A DNA stretch of 64,000 bases from SZAS-103 sp038323475 (GTDB taxonomy: Bacteria > Pseudomonadota > Gammaproteobacteria > Xanthomonadales > Xanthomonadaceae): positions 1 through 64,000 of the forward strand of contig JBBQHA010000001.1 in the NCBI GenBank assembly GCA_038323475.1, read 5' to 3'. The notes beneath the pieces are model-generated. The model did no database searches, was not told the DNA's origin, and saw only the letters and a program-made list of their open reading frames with translations. This document shows, piece by piece, positions 59,028 to 64,000 of this stretch; position 1 is the first letter of the stretch; every line of letters begins with the position of its first letter. The position numbers and the translations under genes are program-made.

Positions 59028-60017
59028 TCAGGGAAGCGGTACACGATCGATCAACGCGCGCACCAGTTTCTCGCCATCCCAGCCTTCCGCGATCGCCTCG
59101 TAGCTGGGCAGGATGCGGTGGCGCAACACGTCGGGTGCGACCGCCTGTACGTCCTCGGGGGTGACGAAATCCCGGCCGCCGAGCCAGGCGCGCGCGCGCG
59201 CGCAGCGCTCCAGCGCGATCGATCCGCGCGGACTTGCGCCCCACGCGATCTTTGCGGCGAGCGCGGGGTCGTAGCGAGCCGCATCGCGACTGGCCAGCAC
59301 GAGTTCCACGAGATAACGCTCCAGGGTCGGCGCCAGATGCAGGTCCAGTACCGCCTCGCGGGCATCGAACAGCTCGCGCTGGGTCAGCATGCGCGCGGGT
59401 ACCGGCGCGGCGTGCATGGACGAACGCGCGCGTTCGCGGACGAGCCGAAGAATCTCGGTCTCGGTGCCCGCTTCGGGATAGCCTACGCGCACGTGCATCA
59501 GGAACCGGTCGAGCTGGGCTTCGGGCAACGCGTAGGTGCCCTCCTGCTCGATCGGATTCTGCGTGGCCATCACCAGGAACAACTGCGGCAGCGGATAGGT
59601 CGTGCGGCCGACGGTGATCTGGCGCTCGCCCATCGCTTCGAGCAGGGCCGATTGCACCTTTGGCGGCGCGCGGTTTACCTCATCGGCGAGCAGCAGGTTG
59701 TGGAACATCGGTCCCGGCTGGAACTCGAACCGACCGTCGGTGGCGCGCCAGATGTCGGTGCCGGTGAGGTCGGCGGGCAGCAGGTCCGGGGTGAACTGGA
59801 CGCGGCTGAAATCCGCCTCGATGCGTGCCGCGAGTTCCTTGACGGCGGTGGTCTTGGCGAGACCTGGAGCTCCTTCGACCAGGAGGTGGCCGTCGGCAAG
59901 CAATGCGATCAGCAGGCGCTCGACCAATGCGGCCTGGCCGATCACCGCCGTCGACAGGTCGGCGCGCAGTGCGGCGAAACGGGCATGCAGGCTGGAAGTA
60001 TCGATGGGAGTGTCCAT
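59028..60017 (-). CDS. MoxR-family AAA+ ATPase
   Basis: A 329-residue AAA+ chaperone-like ATPase. Walker A LLVEGAPGLAKTTAVKEL, Walker B NLLLADEVNRAPPKVQSALL, sensor 1 LVMATQNPIEQEGTYALPEA and the lid with GASPRGSIALERCARA are intact. MoxR proteins remodel VWA-domain partners; here BatA and BatB are in the same operon. Start at MDTPIDTSS; an ATG at 60101 overlapping the EAL stop (ATGA) would add 28 residues and couple the two genes, and cannot be excluded. Named moxR-like. Confidence 0.93.
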   Translation of the reverse strand: MDTPIDTSSLHARFAALRADLSTAVIGQAALVERLLIALLADGHLLVEGAPGLAKTTAVKELAARIEADFSRVQFTPDLLPADLTGTDIWRATDGRFEFQPGPMFHNLLLADEVNRAPPKVQSALLEAMGERQITVGRTTYPLPQLFLVMATQNPIEQEGTYALPEAQLDRFLMHVRVGYPEAGTETEILRLVRERARSSMHAAPVPARMLTQRELFDAREAVLDLHLAPTLERYLVELVLASRDAARYDPALAAKIAWGASPRGSIALERCARARAWLGGRDFVTPEDVQAVAPDVLRHRILPSYEAIAEGWDGEKLVRALIDRVPLP

Positions 60018-60097
60018 GCGGGAGCGATAGGGTTCGGCGGAGCGAGGGTGCTGCGGATGGTGCACGATTTCGACAGGAGCGTCCCGCGAAGGTTCCG

Positions 60098-61300
60098 TCA
60101 TGCGTCCCGCTGCAGGGATGCGCGGGCCACGAGGACCGCTTCGAGAGTCTGTGGCTTGCCGATCAGGTAGCCCTGCGCATAGCGGCAGCCCATCTCGCGT
60201 AGCAGTTCGAGTTGTTCCGGGGTTTCCACGCCCTCCACGACGAGGTCGGCATGGATCGCGTGGCCCAGCGCGATGACCGCGCGTACGATGCTCATTGCGC
60301 GTTCGGAGCTGAACATCTCGCGCACGAACGCCTGGTCGATCTTGATCGCATCGAAATCCAGCTGGTGCAGATGGGTCAGGTGCGAGTAGCCGGTGCCGAA
60401 GTCGTCGAGCGACACCGCGATGTGGTTCGCGTGGCAGTGTTCGATGATCCCGGCCACCTGCAGGTAGTCCAGCGCCTGGCTTTCGGTGATTTCGACCTTG
60501 ATGCATCCTGGCGGCAGGCCGAGCGCCTCGCGCCGCCCGACCACCCGATGCATGAGTCCTTCATTGGCAAGCTGGCGCGCGGACACATTGACCGCCACGA
60601 AGGGCATCGGATCCGCCCGCAGGCGCTCGAGCGCGGCGCAGGCTTCATCGAAGACGTATTCGCCGACCGGCACGATCAGCGAGGTTTCCTCGGCAAGCTT
60701 GATGAATTCGTCGGGCGACACCGGGCCTCGCGTCGGGTGCTCCCAGCGTACGAGCGCCTCGTAGCCCACGATGCGACGGGTCGCGATCTCCAGGATCGGC
60801 TGGTACCGCACTTCGAGTTCGTGCTTCGACAGTGCATCGCGCAGATGGCTCTCGAGTCGGAACTTGCTCAGGCCTGGATCGACCTCGCTCGCCAGCTCGT
60901 CGGCCGGCACTCCAGACAATGAGGTATCGGCCGGCTCGCTTCCGCGCAGTAGGGCAAGCATGCCGCGATAGCGCTTCATCTGCCCCTCCAGCAGCATGCG
61001 GACGATCGGATCGGCGTTGGCGAGTCGATCCCTGATCTGCTCGCTGTCGATCACCAGCAGCACGCTATCCACCGCTGCCACAGCCGTCGCGGTACGGTGC
61101 GACCGGTCCACGACCGACATTTCCCCGATCAACTCGCCCGGTCCGAGCCGTGCAAGCACCAGCGGCCGGCGAGGCTCACCCGCACGCGTCGCGCGCGTCG
61201 CGCGGATCTCGATCGCGCCTTCCTCGATCAGGAAGGCCGACGTGGATGCCTCGCCTTCCCTGAACAGGTACTCGCCGGCAGTCAGCGTCTTGCGTAGCAA
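60098..61300 (-). CDS. Cyclic-nucleotide-binding domain fused to EAL phosphodiesterase
   Basis: A signalling protein of about 400 residues: an N-terminal cNMP-binding-type domain (AGEYLFREGEASTSAFLIEE; LGPGELIGEMSVVDRSHRTA) and a C-terminal EAL domain that should hydrolyse c-di-GMP. Catalytic motifs are present: YEALVRWEHP, VNVSARQL, EITES, SLDDFGTGYSHL, IKIDQAFV, VVEGVETPEQ and QGYLIGKP. Start set at TTG 61300 with AGGGAG upstream, because the in-frame ATG at 61345 lies inside the pilQ terminator hairpin. It would link cAMP-like or other ligand sensing to c-di-GMP turnover next to type IV pilus genes. Confidence 0.88.
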   Translation of the reverse strand: MLRKTLTAGEYLFREGEASTSAFLIEEGAIEIRATRATRAGEPRRPLVLARLGPGELIGEMSVVDRSHRTATAVAAVDSVLLVIDSEQIRDRLANADPIVRMLLEGQMKRYRGMLALLRGSEPADTSLSGVPADELASEVDPGLSKFRLESHLRDALSKHELEVRYQPILEIATRRIVGYEALVRWEHPTRGPVSPDEFIKLAEETSLIVPVGEYVFDEACAALERLRADPMPFVAVNVSARQLANEGLMHRVVGRREALGLPPGCIKVEITESQALDYLQVAGIIEHCHANHIAVSLDDFGTGYSHLTHLHQLDFDAIKIDQAFVREMFSSERAMSIVRAVIALGHAIHADLVVEGVETPEQLELLREMGCRYAQGYLIGKPQTLEAVLVARASLQRDA

Positions 61301-61324
61301 TGCGGCTCCCTGGTGCGTCGGACC

Positions 61325-61359
61325 AAAAAAGTGAAAGGGCCGCATGGCGGCCCTTTCAC
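61325..61359 (-). terminator. Strong terminator after pilQ
   Basis: Minus strand: GTGAAAGGGCCGC-CAT-GCGGCCCTTTCAC, a perfect 13-bp stem with a 3-nt loop, then six T residues. It lies 30 nt beyond the pilQ stop and includes the ATG that would be the longest start of the EAL gene, so that gene must use a later start or its own promoter. Confidence 0.92.
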
Positions 61360-61388
61360 GATAACACCGGCTTGCTGCCTGACGCGCG

Positions 61389-63677
61389 TCAGTTGGCGCG
61401 TTGGGCGACCTGGAGGATCTTCGGGGTGACGAAGATCAGCAGTTCGGCCTTGTCGCTGCTCTTGTGCTTGTTCCGGAACAGGTTGCCCAGGCCCGGCAGA
61501 TCGCCGAAGAATGGCACCTTGGACAGGTCCTCGCGGGTCTTGAACTCGTACACGCCACCGATCACCACGGTCTGTCCGGAATCGACCAGCACCGCCGTAT
61601 TGATTTCGCGCTTGGTGATCTGCGGCACATCGCCGAAGTTCGCCACACTCAGGAACTTCACCAGCTCATCCTTCTTGACCGCCAGCGACATGTAGACGCG
61701 GTTGTCGTTGGTGATCGTCGGGGTGACCTTGAGCTCAAGCAACACGTCCTTGAACTGCACATTCGGGGTCGCGGGGCTGCCCGGCGCCGGCGCGGTGATC
61801 GTCACGTAGCCGATCTCGTCGCCCTGGCGGATCACGGCTTCCTTCTGGTTGCTGGTGATGACGCGCGGGTTCGAGATCACTTCGCCGCGGCCTTCGGTCT
61901 GCATCGCGGTCAATTCCAGATCCAGGATGTGACCGCCATTCATGATCGTGAAGGCAAGCCCACCTGCCGCATTCGCGACGGGCAGATTCACGTTCAAGCC
62001 CCGGGTGATGGTGGGGTTCTGGAACACCGGAAGCGGTACGGTCGCCGGATTCACCGCAGCAGCGACGGCAGCCAGATACGCGGCTTGCGCGGCTGCATTG
62101 GAACGGTCCGTGGACAGGACCGAATTGTTGCTCGCACTGGTAGCGTCAATATTGCCGCCGTAGCCCACCAGGCTGTGCGCACCGCTGTTGACGCCGTTCA
62201 GGCCGAGACGCGCACCGAGGTCGCGGGCGAAGGATTCCGAAGCGATCACGATCCGTGCCTCGATCAGCACTTGGTCAACCGGTCGATCCAGCAATGCGAC
62301 CAGTTGCTTGATTTCGGCGACCCTCTTCGGCAGGTCGATTACCAGCAAGGTATTGCTGCGACGGTCGAAGCTCACGCTGCCGCGCGGCGAGAGGAAGCCG
62401 CGCTGCTGGGCACCATTGCCGCCTGCATTGTTGCTGGTCTTGCTTTCATCCGTGAGCAGCTTCGCGATGTCTTCGGCATTGCCGTAATTGACCGGAATGT
62501 ACTCGGTAACGGTTTCGGCGCGCTGTTCAATCGCGATGCGGGCGTCTTCCTTGGCCTGCTCGTAGTCGGCCAGTTCCTTCTGCGGGGCCACCCAGATCAC
62601 GCCACCGTCCTGGCGCTTGTCAAGCGACTTGGCGCGCAGGACGATGTCCAACGCCTGGTCCCAAGGCACATTGATCAGGCGCAAGGTCACATTGCCCTGT
62701 ACGGTATCCGCCGCAACGACGTTGAGATTGGACTCCTCGGCGATCAGTTGCAGCACCGTGCGTACCGGAACGTCCTGGAAATTGAACGTGGCAGGCTTGC
62801 CCTTGTAGGTCACCTTGCCGATCGCACCGATGCGGCTGCTATCACCCGAATCCGCTCGATCGTTGCTGGCGCTCTTCTTCGGATTGATTTCGACGACATA
62901 TTCGTTGCCGGTCTGGTAGGCCGACGAATCGAACGCACCGCTGGTGTTGATCGTCAACCGCGTACCGCCCGCCTGCGTGCGTGGGTCGATCGACTGCACC
63001 GGCGTGGCGAAGTCGCTGACGTCCATATGTTTGGACAGGTTTGCCGGAATCATCGCGTTGCCGACATCCAAGACCACGCGCGAGCCTTCGGTGCGCATGT
63101 TGGCGTTGGCGCCATCACCGCTGAAGCGGATCACGACCCGGCCAGAGCCGTTCGGACCACGACGGAAGTCGATATTCGACACATTGAGCGCGCCGATGAC
63201 CCGACGCGAAGGATCTGCGCTGTTCGCCAGCACCGGGCCCTTGACTGCCGATGCCGAGGCCATTCCAGGACCGGCCACCGACAACACAAGGCGATTGCCC
63301 TCAATGCGCGATTCGTAAGCTGCGGTCCGGAACAGGTCGACGACGACGCGCGTCCGCCCATTCGCCTCGGCAGCGGAAACCGCGCTTGCGGAACCATTGC
63401 CGATCGTCACCTTGCGCTCGGCCATCCCGTTATGGGTGTCGGGCAGATCGATGGCGATACGTGGCGGGTTATCGGTCGTGAAGACCTGTGCGTCCGCGAT
63501 CGGATCGGCGAACTGCAGGGTGATGTCCACCCCGCCCTTCGCCCCCGGCGCGTGGCTGACCTGTTGCAGCGTATTCGACGCGAACGCGGGGAATGCGCTG
63601 CAGAGCAGCCAGACACCCAAGCCCAGCGCCGTAGCGCGCGACCGGTTGGTCCGGCGAATGACTTTGATTGCGCTCAT
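61389..63677 (-). CDS. pilQ: Type IV pilus secretin
   Basis: Outer-membrane pore through which type IV pili extend. The 762-residue precursor has a signal peptide (ending FPAFAS, about 33), two AMIN domains for peptidoglycan binding (near 40-115 and 165-240), a secretin/TonB short N-terminal domain with TFNFQDVPVRTVLQLIAEES, a secretin N domain (EYIPVNYGNAEDIAKLL; RRSNTLLVIDLPKRVAEIKQ) and the C-terminal secretin (DQVLIEARIVIASESFARDL; VVIGGVYEFKTREDLSKVPF). A low-complexity Ala-rich insert (AAAQAAYLAAVAAAV) sits in the gate region. Directly downstream of pilP, followed by a strong terminator. Confidence 0.95.
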   Translation of the reverse strand: MSAIKVIRRTNRSRATALGLGVWLLCSAFPAFASNTLQQVSHAPGAKGGVDITLQFADPIADAQVFTTDNPPRIAIDLPDTHNGMAERKVTIGNGSASAVSAAEANGRTRVVVDLFRTAAYESRIEGNRLVLSVAGPGMASASAVKGPVLANSADPSRRVIGALNVSNIDFRRGPNGSGRVVIRFSGDGANANMRTEGSRVVLDVGNAMIPANLSKHMDVSDFATPVQSIDPRTQAGGTRLTINTSGAFDSSAYQTGNEYVVEINPKKSASNDRADSGDSSRIGAIGKVTYKGKPATFNFQDVPVRTVLQLIAEESNLNVVAADTVQGNVTLRLINVPWDQALDIVLRAKSLDKRQDGGVIWVAPQKELADYEQAKEDARIAIEQRAETVTEYIPVNYGNAEDIAKLLTDESKTSNNAGGNGAQQRGFLSPRGSVSFDRRSNTLLVIDLPKRVAEIKQLVALLDRPVDQVLIEARIVIASESFARDLGARLGLNGVNSGAHSLVGYGGNIDATSASNNSVLSTDRSNAAAQAAYLAAVAAAVNPATVPLPVFQNPTITRGLNVNLPVANAAGGLAFTIMNGGHILDLELTAMQTEGRGEVISNPRVITSNQKEAVIRQGDEIGYVTITAPAPGSPATPNVQFKDVLLELKVTPTITNDNRVYMSLAVKKDELVKFLSVANFGDVPQITKREINTAVLVDSGQTVVIGGVYEFKTREDLSKVPFFGDLPGLGNLFRNKHKSSDKAELLIFVTPKILQVAQRAN

Positions 63678-63692
63678 CTTGCTACTCCCCGA

Positions 63693-64000
63693 TCATTGAT
63701 TTGGTAGTGCGATGGAAGCCGGGCGCTCGATCCAGCTACCTGCCCCATCCGGCACCAGTTCGGTGATATCGATCTTGGCCGGCCCCACTACTGTAACGCG
63801 ACCATCGTTCTGCCCCATGTGATTGTTCGGGGTCACCCGATGCGTGACTTTGTCTGGCGACATCACCAGCCCCACGATGCTGCTCCCCCCGCCCAGCGTA
63901 CCGACCATGACGAGGCTATCCAGCGGATAGGCCTCAAGTGGCTCTTTGCGGCGATCCGGGTCGGGACGCGGCCCGGTGGATTTGTTACTCGTGTCCAGAG
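63693..64000 (-). CDS. pilP: Type IV pilus lipoprotein PilP (3' part, incomplete)
   Basis: The C-terminal 102 residues of PilP; the gene begins beyond the window. The sequence contains GPRPDPDRRKEPLEAYPLDS, then VMVGTLGGGSSIVGLVMSP and a beta-domain ending PASIALPNQ, the conserved PilP C terminus that links the inner-membrane PilNO complex to PilQ. It precedes pilQ by 15 nt, as in the usual pilMNOPQ order, so the upstream pilM-N-O genes are expected outside the window. Confidence 0.92.
   Translation of the reverse strand, partial: LDTSNKSTGPRPDPDRRKEPLEAYPLDSLVMVGTLGGGSSIVGLVMSPDKVTHRVTPNNHMGQNDGRVTVVGPAKIDITELVPDGAGSWIERPASIALPNQ

Noticed and set aside
1..64000. tRNA, rRNA, insertion sequences or prophage genes
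   Set aside because: None recognised by eye; no transposase, integrase or phage-like products among the plausible genes.

Overview
The window reads as chromosomal DNA of a high-GC gammaproteobacterium of the Xanthomonadales/Lysobacterales type. The reasons are the PilQ/PilP pair, a complete MoxR-Bat operon, a class I (not class II) fructose-bisphosphate aldolase, TPR-sulfotransferases, M56-TonB sensor proteins and abundant ATGA/GTGA start-stop overlaps. This is inferred from gene content; no rRNA, tRNA, CRISPR array or insertion sequence was seen.

Layout. 0-3 kb: MarR regulator, class I aldolase, P1-family peptidase. 3-9 kb: pyruvate kinase, a Sel1-like periplasmic protein and a DUF3857/transglutaminase protein. 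9-16 kb: two tandem TPR-sulfotransferases, a HAD phosphatase and phosphoglycerate kinase. 16-23 kb: three Crp/Fnr-type regulators around a two-gene glycosyltransferase/outer-membrane-barrel unit, with a repeated 16-bp palindrome near several of them. 23-28 kb: secreted M4 metalloprotease, small TPR protein and a trimeric autotransporter adhesin. 28-36 kb: a large MalT/LuxR-type regulator, a small operon (membrane protein, GNAT acetyltransferase, barrel protein) and a Cys-containing autotransporter. 36-38 kb: GAPDH with a remnant of a second copy, and an S1/P1 nuclease. 38-43.6 kb: a BlaI repressor with two M56-TonB membrane proteases, divergent from an acetyl-CoA hydrolase-family enzyme. 43.6-48.7 kb: an ABC exporter with three adaptor proteins, followed by a broken C-terminal copy of the acetyl-CoA hydrolase. 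49-53 kb: small secreted protein, transketolase, SDF-family symporter. 53-60 kb: BatD, BatB/C, BatA, DUF4381, DUF58, MoxR. 60-64 kb: a cyclic-nucleotide-binding/EAL protein, pilQ and the 3' part of pilP.

How the genes fit together. Transketolase, GAPDH, PGK, pyruvate kinase and aldolase all lie on the minus strand in the order tkt-gap-pgk-pyk-fba, a classic glycolytic/Calvin-type gene order, but here they are spread over 51 kb. The intervals are filled mostly with surface and signalling genes: adhesins, secreted protease, polysaccharide synthase, sulfotransferases, regulators and an exporter. The most interesting unexplained structure is regulatory. A palindrome TGTRCG-N4-CGYACA occurs upstream of two Crp-like regulators, a hypothetical gene and the glycosyltransferase. 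A related palindrome with a 5-nt spacer is arrayed at about 20-bp intervals upstream of the adhesin, and a looser version precedes the M4 protease. Function calls rest on motif recognition only; no database search was possible.
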